Both the position numbers and the translations under genes were made by a program. This document shows, piece by piece, positions 37,623 through 47,186 of a stretch of 64,000 bases of DNA; positions within the stretch are counted from its first letter, which is position 1, and each line of letters starts with the position of its first letter. Source of the stretch: Paenibacillus sp. GM2 (GTDB taxonomy: Bacteria > Bacillota > Bacilli > Paenibacillales > Paenibacillaceae); the NCBI RefSeq assembly GCF_900069005.2, contig NZ_LN831278.1, forward strand, positions 381,782 to 445,781, written 5' to 3'. Below the pieces are notes generated by a model. The model had not been told where the DNA came from. It did no database searches and saw only the letters and a program-made list of their open reading frames with translations.

Positions 37623-38723
37623 CTAAAATACTCTTCGTGCGGTAACAAACCGCTTCTTCCAGGAATCGGAGAAATCCTCTAAACGAACACCGTATTTGAC
37701 GGAGTAGGTGTGGAGCAGTTGGCCGTCGCCGGCATAGATGGCTACATGGCCGATGTCCAACCCCCGTGATTCGAAGAACAGCAAATCCCCTTTGCGGAGC
37801 TCATTCAGGCCAACTTCCCTGCCTTCCTTGGCTTGTTCATAAGAAACTCGCGGCAGATCGATCGATAGGATATCAGCAAAAACATGCTTGACGAACGACG
37901 AGCAGTCGAATGTTTGTGTCTGCTCTGACGAGGCGCCAAATTCATAAGGGGTGCCCAGATACTTCATGCCATAGGCGAGCAGCTCGTTCGCCTGTTCTTC
38001 CCGCAGGGCAGGACTTGAGTAGTCGGTATATTTGGGCTTGGCCGAAATATACCCGGTCCGGTTATCGGTCGTGCGTACCTCAATCCAGAATGGGGAGGCT
38101 TCGCGAACGACGTGGACCTTGTTCCCGGCGGGCAGCAAGTCCCCGGCAGCCTGGCTGTCCGCATTTGGTGCAGTGCGCAGATTGACGCCCCACAGGATAC
38201 TGGTTTCGTAATTGATCGGCGGAGCAGAAGTGATTATAACGGTTTTGGTATCCGCCTCCCATTTCACCGAGCTGCCGAGCGCTTCGCTAACGAAGCGCAA
38301 AGGTACTAGCGAATATCCTCGTTCGATCTGCCCCGGGGCCGTCAGATTTATAGCTTGTCCGTTCAGCTGTGCGACCGAATCTCCGATGCGGTAAGTCAGC
38401 TTGGTCTCGTCTTTGGTGGCGGTAACTGTCTTGCTGCTTCCTTCCCAGGCCAGCTTAGCGCCTTGGGCTTCAAACAGTCCGCGCATGGGAACGAGTACGG
38501 TTCCGCGGACCAGGATCGGTTCGATCTCGAGCTGTAGTTGTTGCCCGTCCAGGTAAACCGATACTGGACTGGAAGCCGAACCGGTTGCAGGCCTGGCCGA
38601 TGGATCGTTCCCAGGGCTGGTTGCAACCGTTGGGGCCGTGTTGGAGGATTCGGCATGCACGGGAGTCGAATAGAGCAGGGCCGCGGCCAGCAGAAGATAG
38701 AATACGCCTTTTTGTGTTGTCAT
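37623..38723 (-). CDS. Secreted NlpC/P60 cell-wall hydrolase with copper-amine-oxidase-N and SH3 domains
   Basis: The protein has 366 residues. The signal peptide ends VHAES at about residue 25. A stalk rich in Ser, Thr and Pro follows, then a copper amine oxidase N-terminal-type domain (about 55-165; PMRGLFEAQGAKLAWEG, VPLRFVSEALGSSVKWE) and an SH3b-like domain (about 180-235). The NlpC/P60 peptidase (about 245-366) has catalytic Cys in FDCSSFVKH and His in IGHVAIYAG. It cuts peptidoglycan stem peptides. The amine-oxidase-N domain is a Paenibacillaceae habit with no oxidase activity. The start is ATG 38723 after AAGGTG; GTG 38735 is in frame. Confidence 0.9.
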   Translation of the reverse strand: MTTQKGVFYLLLAAALLYSTPVHAESSNTAPTVATSPGNDPSARPATGSASSPVSVYLDGQQLQLEIEPILVRGTVLVPMRGLFEAQGAKLAWEGSSKTVTATKDETKLTYRIGDSVAQLNGQAINLTAPGQIERGYSLVPLRFVSEALGSSVKWEADTKTVIITSAPPINYETSILWGVNLRTAPNADSQAAGDLLPAGNKVHVVREASPFWIEVRTTDNRTGYISAKPKYTDYSSPALREEQANELLAYGMKYLGTPYEFGASSEQTQTFDCSSFVKHVFADILSIDLPRVSYEQAKEGREVGLNELRKGDLLFFESRGLDIGHVAIYAGDGQLLHTYSVKYGVRLEDFSDSWKKRFVTARRVF

Positions 38724-38892
38724 GTTATTCATCACCTTGTTGTTAGTTGTTACTTAATTGGACGAAAGCGGATGGGGATAGTTGTGGTTCCAAATGATGG
38801 TAATTATAAACAGTATTGCACATAGCCCGAGGGAAGAGGGGCTAGAGTCTTTGGGGGATATGCCCCGCTTCAGGTTTGGCGGGGCCATAACC

Positions 38893-38932
38893 AAAAGGCC
38901 GACCCCCTGCTTATGAGACAGGGGGCCGGCCC
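38893..38932 (-). terminator. Intrinsic terminator of the CNNM/CorC gene
   Basis: On the minus strand GGCCGGCCCCCTG pairs with CAGGGGGTCGGCC and runs into TTTTGG, about 30 bases after the stop codon. Confidence 0.8.
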
Positions 38933-38963
38933 AAATAGATAATGAATTTCTTAGTATACCCGG

Positions 38964-40283
38964 TCAGACTCCCGATTGCTCGGGAACCAGCCTAATGATC
39001 TCCAGTTTACGGAAGCGGTTTGGCTCTTTCTCAAGCAGCTTGAAGGTCAGTTCTTCATGCTCAAGGGTCTCGCCAACCTTCATCTCGGGATTCGTTCCGA
39101 ACAGCCAGCCGCCAATCGTATCGACGTCCTCGGTGCTAATATCGGCCATGAATAGATCATTAATATGATTAATTGTCACCTTGCCATCGACGATAACATG
39201 GTTCTCATTGACCATTACGAGCGGTTGTTCTTCTTCCTTATCGAATTCGTCGCGAATTTCGCCGACGATCTCTTCGAGGATGTCCTCGATCGTTACGAGT
39301 CCGGCGGTTCCCCCGTATTCATCGATCAAAATCGCCATATGGGTACCCTCGCGCTGCATTCTCTGCAGCAATTCATTCACCGGAGTTACTTCCGATACAG
39401 CCATAGCAGGCTGCAGAATCGAGGCGATGTCCAGATCAGGGTTATCCTCGGAGGCAAGGAAGAATTGCTTCGTATTAATAAATCCGATAATGTTATCCTT
39501 ATTCTCTCGTACGACCGGAAAACGCGTATATTGCTGTTCCTTGATAATGTCCAGATTCTCCCGGCGGGTTTTCTCTGTATATAAACACACCATATCGGTA
39601 CGTGGCACCATTATTTCTTTGGCTAATAAATTATCGAAAGCAAATATTCGGTTTACATAGCCGTATTCGCTTTGATTGATCTTGCCGCTCTCGAAACTCT
39701 CGTTAATAATAATCTGCAATTCTTCCTCAGAGTGGGCTTCTTCATGCTCCGAGGCTGGTTTAATGCCAACCAATTTAACGAGCTGATTCGCTGATCCGTT
39801 CAAGGTCCAGATAAAAGGGCGCATGATCTTATTGAACCAGATAAGCGGTTTAGCCGTTAGCATAGCTACGGTCTCCGCCTTGCGGATTGCGATTGTCTTA
39901 GGGGCAAGCTCCCCGACGACAACATGCAAATAAGTGACGACAACAAATGCGATGATGAATGAAAGCACCTTGCTAATTGCATCAGGTATTTGGAGGCTGT
40001 GGAATAGAGGGTGCAAAATTCTTTCCACCGTGGGTTCCCCTAGCCAACCGAGTCCGAGAGCTGTGATCGTAATTCCAAGCTGACAAGCAGATAGATAGTC
40101 GTCCAGATGAGTTATGATCTGTTTGACACCAAGTGCCTTCTTATTCCCTTCCAGAATCATCTGATCTACTCTACTCTCTCTTACACGGACGATCGCGAAT
40201 TCCACCGCAACGAAGAACGCCGTTAATGCGATCAGAATCGCCACCATAACCAAATTTAAACCCAATAGCCTGTCACTGTCCAT
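38964..40283 (-). CDS. CNNM/CorC (HlyC-type) membrane protein
   Basis: The protein has 439 residues. The DUF21/CNNM transmembrane domain (about 1-190) has a first helix LVMVAILIALTAFFVAVEFAIV. Two CBS domains follow (about 215-335; VPRTDMVCLYTEK, AILIDEYGGTAGLVTIEDILEEIVGEI), then a C-terminal CorC_HlyC domain (about 350-435). Family members are magnesium or other cation transporters or exporters; the haemolysin label is historical. AAGGAG lies 12 bases upstream. It stands alone and is divergent from the riboswitch-controlled oxidoreductase. Confidence 0.92.
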   Translation of the reverse strand: MDSDRLLGLNLVMVAILIALTAFFVAVEFAIVRVRESRVDQMILEGNKKALGVKQIITHLDDYLSACQLGITITALGLGWLGEPTVERILHPLFHSLQIPDAISKVLSFIIAFVVVTYLHVVVGELAPKTIAIRKAETVAMLTAKPLIWFNKIMRPFIWTLNGSANQLVKLVGIKPASEHEEAHSEEELQIIINESFESGKINQSEYGYVNRIFAFDNLLAKEIMVPRTDMVCLYTEKTRRENLDIIKEQQYTRFPVVRENKDNIIGFINTKQFFLASEDNPDLDIASILQPAMAVSEVTPVNELLQRMQREGTHMAILIDEYGGTAGLVTIEDILEEIVGEIRDEFDKEEEQPLVMVNENHVIVDGKVTINHINDLFMADISTEDVDTIGGWLFGTNPEMKVGETLEHEELTFKLLEKEPNRFRKLEIIRLVPEQSGV

Positions 40284-40489
40284 TCTCTACATCTACTCCT
40301 TTTATTTATAAAATGATAAAAATGAATATCAATAATATTATATAATATCGTTCAATATTTTGCGAATTAACATGATAGATTATGGATTGGCCATTGATTA
40401 ATGTTCGTGTTTTGGTTTGTAAAAAAGCGATTATGCAGATTTAAATATAGATTATGTGTCAAAATACGAATGTTATGACAAATTTCTTA

Positions 40490-40517
40490 TTGACTTATTC
40501 GCGTGATTTGGTAAGCT
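40490..40517 (+). promoter_or_regulatory. Promoter of the riboswitch transcript
   Basis: TTGACT and TAAGCT are 16 bases apart and lie about 37 bases before the aptamer. The -35 box is good, the -10 box weak. The rest of the 408-base gap (40284-40489) is AT-rich with no feature I can name. Confidence 0.5.
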
Positions 40518-40553
40518 GTAGTTGTTGATGAAAATCCGAATGCTTGGCACATG

Positions 40554-40619
40554 ATTTCGTATATCCTCAATAATATGGTTTGAGGGTCTCTACAAGGAAC
40601 CGTAAAATCCTGGCTACGA
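40554..40619 (+). ncRNA. Purine riboswitch aptamer, guanine type
   Basis: The sequence follows the purine-riboswitch consensus. P1 is TTCGTA/TACGA, P2 is CCTCAA/TTGAGG with the loop TAATATGG, J2/3 is GTCTCTAC, and the P3 loop is the invariant CCGTAAA. P1 is re-entered through GGCTACG. At the specificity position (C74 in xpt numbering) the base is C, which in known examples means guanine or hypoxanthine rather than adenine. P3 has weak closing pairs. Confidence 0.9.
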
Positions 40620-40662
40620 TAGGTATGTTTCGTATACCTATTCATAGACACAGGATTTTTTG
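40607..40662 (+). terminator. Riboswitch expression platform (terminator)
   Basis: ATCCTG from the 3' side of the aptamer pairs with CAGGAT at 40651-40656, enclosing TAGGTAT/ATACCTA, and ends in TTTTTT. The terminator uses aptamer bases, so purine binding and termination are linked. The usual arrangement in guanine switches is OFF with ligand via an antiterminator, but I have not worked out the alternative pairing. Confidence 0.8.
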
Positions 40663-40691
40663 CTATTTTTCCGACTTCAGGAGGGACATAT

Positions 40692-42125
40692 ATGAGTAAA
40701 TATGATGTGATCGTCGTTGGGGCAGGACCAGCCGGTATTTTTGCCTGCTATGAGCTTACAAGAAAGGCACCGCATTGGAAGGTGCTGCTGGTAGACAAGG
40801 GGCATGACATTTATCGCCGCCGCTGTCCGATTCTTGAGGAGAAGATTACGCTATGTCCGCCAGCAGCTGGACGTAAGGAATATGCTGGCTGCTTGCCTGC
40901 GTGTTCGATTACCGCCGGGTTTGGTGGAGCAGGGGCTTATAGTGACGGCAAGTTCAATATTACGACCGAATTTGGCGGATGGTTAAACGATTATTTACCC
41001 CAGTCCAAAGTGCTTGAGCTGATTAAATATGTGGATCAGATCAATCTGGATCACGGGGCGACCACGACGATCACGGATCCGACAACTGATGCTATCCGTA
41101 GCATTGAACGGCGCGGATATGCTGCCGGATTGAAGCTGCTTCGCGCCCAGGTACGCCATTTGGGGACAGAGCAGAATCTGGAAATATTGAAGTCCATTTA
41201 TGAATATTTGCAATCCCGGATCGATATGCTATTCAAAGCGGAAGTTGAGGATATAGTTACTGTCAAACAGGACGGGCAACATCAGGTACAGGGCATTGTT
41301 TTGAAGAACGGCGAGGTGTACGAGGCAGAGCAGGTGATGATCGCCCCGGGGCGGGACGGCTCGGTGTGGTTGTCGGAAATATTGAAGAAGCGCAGATTAA
41401 AAATGACAAATAATCAAGTGGATGTCGGGGTGCGTGTGGAGACCTCAGACATTGTCATGCGGGAAATTAATGAACACCTCTATGAAGGAAAGTTTATTTT
41501 TAACACCTCGGTAGGGACCCGAGTTCGTACCTTCTGCAGCAACCCTTCCGGGCATGTGGTGGTCGAGAATCATACGGGAGTGATGGCGGCAAACGGCCAT
41601 TCATATAAAGATCCGGCATTGGGCTCGGCGAACACCAATTTCGCCTTGCTGGTCTCCCATAAGTTCACCGATCCGTTTGACAAACCGAATGAATATGCGC
41701 GCGAGATTTGCAAGAGAGCAAATGACCTGTCCAACGGGGGAGTAATCGTTCAGAAATATGGCGATATTCTGCGCGGAAGAAGATCGACGGCCGGAAGGAT
41801 CGCGGAAGGCTTCCTGGAGCCGACATTGAAAGAGGCAGTGGCCGGCGATCTGGGGCTTGTCCTGCCATATAATACGATGAAGAGCTTGATCGAAATGGTT
41901 GAGGCACTGGATAAAGTAACGCCGGGGATCGCTTCAGAGCATACGTTGTTCTACGGAGTTGAAGCGAAATTCTATTCCGCGCGTCCGAAGCTCTCGGAGG
42001 GGCTGGAGACGGAGATCAGCGGCTTGTTCTGCGGCGGGGATGGGGCTGGAATTACCCGTGGCCTGGCGCAGGCCGGGGCTGCCGGGGTTTGGATCGCCCG
42101 TAATATGATGGAGAAGCTGAACTAG
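40692..42125 (+). CDS. FAD-dependent oxidoreductase (COG2509 type)
   Basis: The protein has 477 residues. The FAD-binding Rossmann motif VVGAGPAGIFACYEL is at the N-terminus. A Cys-rich segment (RRRCPILEEKITLCPPAAGRK, then AGCLPACSITAGFGGAGAYSDGKF) is typical of the COG2509 NAD(FAD)-utilising dehydrogenases, and FCGGDGAGITRGLAQAGAAG is the C-terminal FAD contact. The reaction is not known to me. AGGAGG precedes the start. It is the only gene between the guanine riboswitch and the terminator at 42154, which implies a role linked to purine metabolism. Confidence 0.88.
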   Translation: MSKYDVIVVGAGPAGIFACYELTRKAPHWKVLLVDKGHDIYRRRCPILEEKITLCPPAAGRKEYAGCLPACSITAGFGGAGAYSDGKFNITTEFGGWLNDYLPQSKVLELIKYVDQINLDHGATTTITDPTTDAIRSIERRGYAAGLKLLRAQVRHLGTEQNLEILKSIYEYLQSRIDMLFKAEVEDIVTVKQDGQHQVQGIVLKNGEVYEAEQVMIAPGRDGSVWLSEILKKRRLKMTNNQVDVGVRVETSDIVMREINEHLYEGKFIFNTSVGTRVRTFCSNPSGHVVVENHTGVMAANGHSYKDPALGSANTNFALLVSHKFTDPFDKPNEYAREICKRANDLSNGGVIVQKYGDILRGRRSTAGRIAEGFLEPTLKEAVAGDLGLVLPYNTMKSLIEMVEALDKVTPGIASEHTLFYGVEAKFYSARPKLSEGLETEISGLFCGGDGAGITRGLAQAGAAGVWIARNMMEKLN

Positions 42126-42153
42126 TCTGGCCGAAGTGACAATCCAACTTTTT

Positions 42154-42197
42154 AAGGACCGTCATTCACTGGGAAGCAGGTGAAGGGGGTCCTTTTT
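42154..42197 (+). terminator. Intrinsic terminator after the oxidoreductase
   Basis: AAGGACC / GGTCCTT with an inner TTCAC/GTGAA stem and a T run. The stretch from here to 42420 holds no convincing gene. Confidence 0.8.
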
Positions 42198-42420
42198 GCA
42201 TACTGAAAAACAATAAACTGAATTCAGGCGATGAAAGGTTGATCTCAGCAAAGCTCCGTGGAGCGGTCGCCAGGGATGTCCATCCTGTCAAATTGTTGGC
42301 CCTGCTTGATCTTCCGCTTAAAGACTTATATAAATTTGCATAGCTGAACATGCTAACTACACTGGCGATTAGCAACGGAAGCAAGGCAAAGCCGATGGGG
42401 ATGCGGCGGTTTAACAACAT

Positions 42421-42463
42421 ATTTGTGCAAACGATTGCTCAAAGTGTGAAACGATGCTAGAAT
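42421..42463 (+). promoter_or_regulatory. Pullulanase promoter with LacI-type operator
   Basis: TTTGTGCAAACG at 42422-42433 touches a TTGCTC -35 box (42435-42440), which is 17 bases from a TAGAAT -10 box (42458-42463). The operator-like word recurs near the pgmB, LacI-regulator and neopullulanase promoters. The leader to the GTG start is about 180 bases. Confidence 0.6.
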
Positions 42464-42648
42464 GCATGATATACAGTCTTTTGGACAACCTGTCAGGTAA
42501 CTATGAGGTGCAGCCGATTCCTTGCCGGACAGGCCGTGAAGGTGGCGGAACGTTTTAGGGATTTGTTGCCATATGATACATTGGCATCTGATATACCTTT
42601 CTCGATTTTCTCGCACTTTCACACTTTCATGAGATAGGAGTGAAGCCA

Positions 42649-44607
42649 GTGTCGGTACAGAAGGAAATGGACATAGTTGCGGATTATGGGGATCTAGCTG
42701 TAACGAATGGGATTTCTGTGTTTGATCCTAAATTTGACGAGATGTTCTACTATGATGGCGATGATCTTGGGGTTACCTACACACCGGAGCAGACGACGTT
42801 CGGATTGTGGGCCCCCACTGCCTCTGAGGCAAGCGTGATGATCTATGATAGCTGGGATGGAGCGCTTATCGAGCGCAAGCCAATGGTTCGTGACGTTCGT
42901 GGGACCTGGGTCCTTACGGTGAATGGGAATTGCAATCACTGGTATTATACGTACGGCGTGCAGGTCGGCAGTCAGTGGAATGAAGCGGTGGATCCCTATG
43001 CCAAAGCGGTTGGCGTCAATGGAGATCGCGGGGTAGTGCTCGATCCGGGCAGTACGCAGCCGCGGCGCTGGACGGAAGATAGGCCTCCGTTGGCGGCGCC
43101 GGTTGATGCGGTGATCTATGAGCTTCATGTTAAGGACTTATCGATTCACCCGCAGAGCGGAAGCAGCTATCCCGGAAAGTACCTTGGTTTGGCGGAGAGG
43201 GGGACGACGGGACCGGATGGAATACCCACAGGGCTTGATTATATTTCTGGACTGGGTGTAACCCATGTGCAGTTGCTGCCGGTATATGATTACGCAACGG
43301 AGAGCGTAGATGAGACGAAGCCGGAGCTTCCGCAATATAATTGGGGGTATGATCCGAAAAATTATAATGTCCCGGAAGGATCTTATGCTACAGACCCTTA
43401 TTCCCCGGATCTCAGAATCAGAGAGCTGAAGCAGATGATTCAGGCGCTGCATGATCGCGAAATCCGGGTCATTATGGATGTTGTGTACAATCACGTTTAT
43501 GACGGATACTTGGTCAACTTCAGCAAGCTCGTTCCCGGTTATTATTTGCGTTATAAAGAGGATGGGACTTTTTCTAACGGCAGCTTCTGTGGAAATGAAT
43601 GCGCTTCGGAACGAAAAATGATGTCTAAGTTCATCGTCGATTCGGTCGTATATTGGGCGCAGGAGTATCATATGGACGGCTTCCGCTTTGATCTGATGGG
43701 GCTAATGGATATCGCTACGATGAATGAGATCAGGCGTCGCCTCGATGAAATCGATCCTTCGATTATGATGATCGGAGAAGGCTGGGGGATGGATACGGTA
43801 CTGCCGGAGGCTCAGCGTGCCAATCAGAGCCATGCCGCGCTTCTCCCGCGGATTGGCCAGTTTAATGATGGCTTTCGGGATGCGGTGAAGGGCGATATTT
43901 TTGTATATGGCCTGGAGGGATTTGTTAGTCTGGGTCGCGGCTTTGAGGAGAAGGTGAAGCGGGGGATTGTCGGCGGAATCAAGTACGAAGGTGCAATTTT
44001 GCAGTATGCTATTGAGCCGGATCAGACAGTCAATTATGTAGAATGCCATGATAACCATACATTATGGGATAAGCTAGTGCTGTCTACGGATGGATATACG
44101 GATGAGGAGCGTCGCAGCATGCACCGGCTCGCTTCGGCGATAGTCTTAACGAGCCAAGGCATTCCGTTTATCCACGCTGGCCAGGAGTTCATGCGTACGA
44201 AGCAAGGGGTAGAGAACAGCTACAAATCCCCGATTGAGATCAATCGGATGGATTGGCAGCGCTGTGCTGAACGCCAGAGCGATGTCCTGTATATGTGCAG
44301 CCTGATTAAGCTGCGTCAGTCGCACCCGGCCTTCCGCTTGAGAACGGCACGCGAGATCAGAAGGCATCTCCATTTCGAACAAGCGCCGGAGCATGCCATC
44401 GCGTATACCTTGCGCAATCATGCTGGCGGTGATCCGGATCGTCATTTATATGTTCTGTACAATGCGAATCCAGAACCGGCTACACTTGAGCTTCCAGAGC
44501 TTGGGGATTGGGAAGTGCATTTCGGCAATGAGCTTGTCATTTCCTTGAAGCAGCGGCGGATTCAAGTTCATGGAGCAGGTATGGTTGTACTTGCCGTCCA
44601 TGATTAG
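42649..44607 (+). CDS. pulA: Type I pullulanase (GH13)
   Basis: The protein has 652 residues, with no signal peptide, and is therefore an intracellular debranching enzyme that cuts alpha-1,6 bonds in limit dextrins or glycogen. An N-terminal CBM48-like domain (about 35-125, TTFGLWAPTASEASVMIY) is followed by the type I pullulanase motif YNWGYDP. The four GH13 regions are DVVYNHV, GFRFDLMG (nucleophile Asp), MMIGEGWG (acid/base Glu) and VECHDNHTLWD. I chose GTG 42649 because GGAG at 42637-42640 is 8 bases from it and overlaps the alternative GTG at 42640. It belongs to the maltodextrin regulon by operator and function. Confidence 0.93.
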   Translation: MSVQKEMDIVADYGDLAVTNGISVFDPKFDEMFYYDGDDLGVTYTPEQTTFGLWAPTASEASVMIYDSWDGALIERKPMVRDVRGTWVLTVNGNCNHWYYTYGVQVGSQWNEAVDPYAKAVGVNGDRGVVLDPGSTQPRRWTEDRPPLAAPVDAVIYELHVKDLSIHPQSGSSYPGKYLGLAERGTTGPDGIPTGLDYISGLGVTHVQLLPVYDYATESVDETKPELPQYNWGYDPKNYNVPEGSYATDPYSPDLRIRELKQMIQALHDREIRVIMDVVYNHVYDGYLVNFSKLVPGYYLRYKEDGTFSNGSFCGNECASERKMMSKFIVDSVVYWAQEYHMDGFRFDLMGLMDIATMNEIRRRLDEIDPSIMMIGEGWGMDTVLPEAQRANQSHAALLPRIGQFNDGFRDAVKGDIFVYGLEGFVSLGRGFEEKVKRGIVGGIKYEGAILQYAIEPDQTVNYVECHDNHTLWDKLVLSTDGYTDEERRSMHRLASAIVLTSQGIPFIHAGQEFMRTKQGVENSYKSPIEINRMDWQRCAERQSDVLYMCSLIKLRQSHPAFRLRTAREIRRHLHFEQAPEHAIAYTLRNHAGGDPDRHLYVLYNANPEPATLELPELGDWEVHFGNELVISLKQRRIQVHGAGMVVLAVHD

Positions 44608-44718
44608 TACTAGAGATTGTACAGAAGTCCACCTTTGATGAGAACAGCGCTCGCGGTCATTTAAGGCCGGGCGCTTGCGTATACAGAGGTCGGTTTTTGA
44701 ATAGGCATGATGAGTAAA

Positions 44719-44759
44719 AAAGGGTCATTCCTGAAGGCAAGATTCAGGAATGACCCTTT
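44719..44759. terminator. Bidirectional terminator between pullulanase and maltose phosphorylase
   Basis: A perfect 17-bp stem (AAAGGGTCATTCCTGAA and its complement) with a 7-base loop, A-flanked on the left and T-ended on the right. Confidence 0.93.
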
Positions 44760-44769
44760 AAGTTTATCT

Positions 44770-47088
44770 TTATAAGTTGGCCGAAGCGTTCTGATGCTTG
44801 ATTTCGCCATGTCCGTCTACGGTGTAGCTAGTGTCATACACGCAGATTGCCGCAGGAACATCAGTCTCATTAACGACATGAATGCTGTCTCCGGTTACGT
44901 TCACCTTCAAGCGTGAATTACGGAACATCACTTTGAACGAGAAATTATCCCAATGGGAAGGTACAAAAGGACGCAGCATCAATTCACCATCAACGACACG
45001 TAGCCCGCCGAAGCCTTGGACAATGGACATCCAGGTGCCTGCCATGCTGGTCGTATGACAGCCGTCTTCGGTATCATTATTATAGTTGTCCAGATCAAGT
45101 CTGGCCGTGCGCAGATACATCTCGTAGGCCTTTTCCTGGTAGCCGAGCTCGCAGGCGATAATAGAATGCACGCAAGGGGACAGGGAGGACTCATGCACCG
45201 TCATCGGCTCGTAGAAATCGAAGTTGCGTTTTTTCGTATCGAGATCATAACGGTCGCCAAGGAAATACAAGCCCTGCAGCACGTCCGCCTGCTTAATGAA
45301 GCAGGAGCGCAAAATACGGTCCCAGGACCAGTTCTGGTTGATCGGCAGATTTCCGGCCGGAAGGTCCTTCACAGCGATCAGCTCTTTATCCAGGAAGCCG
45401 TCTTGCTGCAGGAATACACGACGTTCTTCATCGTAAGGATAGTACATATTGTCGATGATATGCTGCCATTGCTTCGTCTCTTCTTCCTGCAAATCAAGCT
45501 TGGCGATCAGAGCCTGATATCTGTCCGGCTCATTCGCCTTCAGGTATTCAAGGACCTCCAGCGTATATTCGAGCGTCCAGACGGCAATCCGATTTGTATA
45601 CCAGTTGTTGTTGACGTTGTTCTCGTATTCGTTTGGTCCGGTAACGCCGAGCATGACATATTTGTTCTTGGCCTTGGAGAAGTTCACGCGCTGCTCCCAG
45701 AAGCGGGATATTTCAGCCAGCACTTCAAGCCCGTATTGGCCCAGATAGGTAAAGTCTCCGGTGTAATTCACATAGTTATAGATCGCATAGGCAATCGCCC
45801 CATTCCGGTGAATTTCCTCAAAAGTAATCTCCCATTCGTTATGGCACTCCTCGCCGTTCATCGTGACCATCGGGTAGAGGGCGCCTTTGGTGAAGCCAAG
45901 CTTCTTCGCATTCTCTTTGGCCTTCTCCAGATGCTTGTAGCGATAGATCAAGAGATTGCGGGCGATATGGGAATCCGCGGTACTTAGATAGAAAGGAATG
46001 CAGTATGCTTCTGTATCCCAATAAGTGCTTCCGCCGTACTTTTCACCAGTGAAGCCTTTCGGGCCGATGTTGAGACGGTCATCTTCACCGCTATAGGTCT
46101 GATTCAACTGGAAAATATTAAAGCGGATCGCCTGCTGCGCCGAGACATCGCCTTCGATAATAATATCGCTGTCTCTCCATTTATCCGCCCATCCGTCAGC
46201 CTGTTCGCTGAGCAGGGTATCGAAACCGGCTTGTTTGGCTGCCGTGAGCAGGTCTTTGCCGGCCGCAACCAAATCGCCAAGCCCATGATCACGAGAGGTC
46301 ACATTAGCTACATACTTGAATAAGGTAATCGGCTCATTGGCATGCGCCTCAACGCTGACTTCACCGGCCACATATTTTTCCTTCTCGCTAACGGCGGCCT
46401 GGATATCCAACCTGGAACCATTCTTGAAAATGTCAAAAGACATCACCGAGGTCACATGGAAGTCCAGCTTTTTCGTCTTCACCGTCAGATAATAAAGCTC
46501 AGGCTCGGCAGCTCTCTCAACCTCCAGCCAGAATTTCTCCTCATAGTTGGAGTCCTTATTTTGCACATCCCCGTCAAGATAAGGTTCTAGCATAATTGTT
46601 CCGTTAAAATTGAGCGGTGTTACCGTATAGCGAATCGCCCCGATCTCATGGCGTTTGACACTGACAAAGCGAACCGCTTCTACCGCTACTTCTTTGCCGT
46701 CCTTCAGTACAGCTGTAAAACGGCGGGACAGATAACCTTCCTTCATGTTCAGTTCACGTACGAATTCCTTGACCTCGCACTCCGCCAGATCCAGCTCAAC
46801 GCCATTGATCATGACATGGATTCCGATCCAGTTCGTACTGTTCAATACTTTGGCAAAATACTCCGGGTACCCGTTCTTCCACCAGCCCACGCGGGTTTTG
46901 TCCGGATAATACACACCTGCCATGTAACTACCCTGCAGGCTTGCGCCGCTGTATTGTTCTTCGAAATTGGCACGTTGTCCCATATATCCGTTACCGATGC
47001 TGAAGATACTCTCGGATATTTCGTGGTTTTGCGGATCGAAGGACTCTTCGATAATGGACCATTCATCTAATTTTAAATATTGCTTCAC
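44770..47088 (-). CDS. GH65 maltose phosphorylase
   Basis: The protein has 772 residues, the usual length of bacterial maltose phosphorylases. The N-terminal beta-sandwich (about 1-270) is followed by the (alpha/alpha)6 barrel. GEKYGGSTYWDTEAY and the catalytic acid Glu487 in TGPNEYEN match the GH65 family. The C-terminal part has ACELGYQEKAYEMY, then DTEDGCHTTSMAGTWMSIVQGFGG, the family's phosphate-side His/Thr/Ser loop. It splits maltose with phosphate into glucose and beta-glucose-1-phosphate. The pgmB gene, which uses the latter product, is 98 bases upstream on the same strand. A kojibiose or trehalose phosphorylase is less likely in this context. Confidence 0.92.
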   Translation of the reverse strand: MKQYLKLDEWSIIEESFDPQNHEISESIFSIGNGYMGQRANFEEQYSGASLQGSYMAGVYYPDKTRVGWWKNGYPEYFAKVLNSTNWIGIHVMINGVELDLAECEVKEFVRELNMKEGYLSRRFTAVLKDGKEVAVEAVRFVSVKRHEIGAIRYTVTPLNFNGTIMLEPYLDGDVQNKDSNYEEKFWLEVERAAEPELYYLTVKTKKLDFHVTSVMSFDIFKNGSRLDIQAAVSEKEKYVAGEVSVEAHANEPITLFKYVANVTSRDHGLGDLVAAGKDLLTAAKQAGFDTLLSEQADGWADKWRDSDIIIEGDVSAQQAIRFNIFQLNQTYSGEDDRLNIGPKGFTGEKYGGSTYWDTEAYCIPFYLSTADSHIARNLLIYRYKHLEKAKENAKKLGFTKGALYPMVTMNGEECHNEWEITFEEIHRNGAIAYAIYNYVNYTGDFTYLGQYGLEVLAEISRFWEQRVNFSKAKNKYVMLGVTGPNEYENNVNNNWYTNRIAVWTLEYTLEVLEYLKANEPDRYQALIAKLDLQEEETKQWQHIIDNMYYPYDEERRVFLQQDGFLDKELIAVKDLPAGNLPINQNWSWDRILRSCFIKQADVLQGLYFLGDRYDLDTKKRNFDFYEPMTVHESSLSPCVHSIIACELGYQEKAYEMYLRTARLDLDNYNNDTEDGCHTTSMAGTWMSIVQGFGGLRVVDGELMLRPFVPSHWDNFSFKVMFRNSRLKVNVTGDSIHVVNETDVPAAICVYDTSYTVDGHGEIKHQNASANL

Positions 47089-47186
47089 GGTGATCTTCTC
47101 CTTTTCATAACAGTCATTTATATGTTTAATGAGTGGTGAACAAAGCTATGCATGATATCAAGTAGCGCTTAAGCTCGCCCATGCTC

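Noticed and set aside
42166..42420. 84-codon minus-strand frame with a hydrophobic N-terminus
   Set aside because: No ribosome site, it runs through the oxidoreductase terminator, and its start lies in the pullulanase operator.
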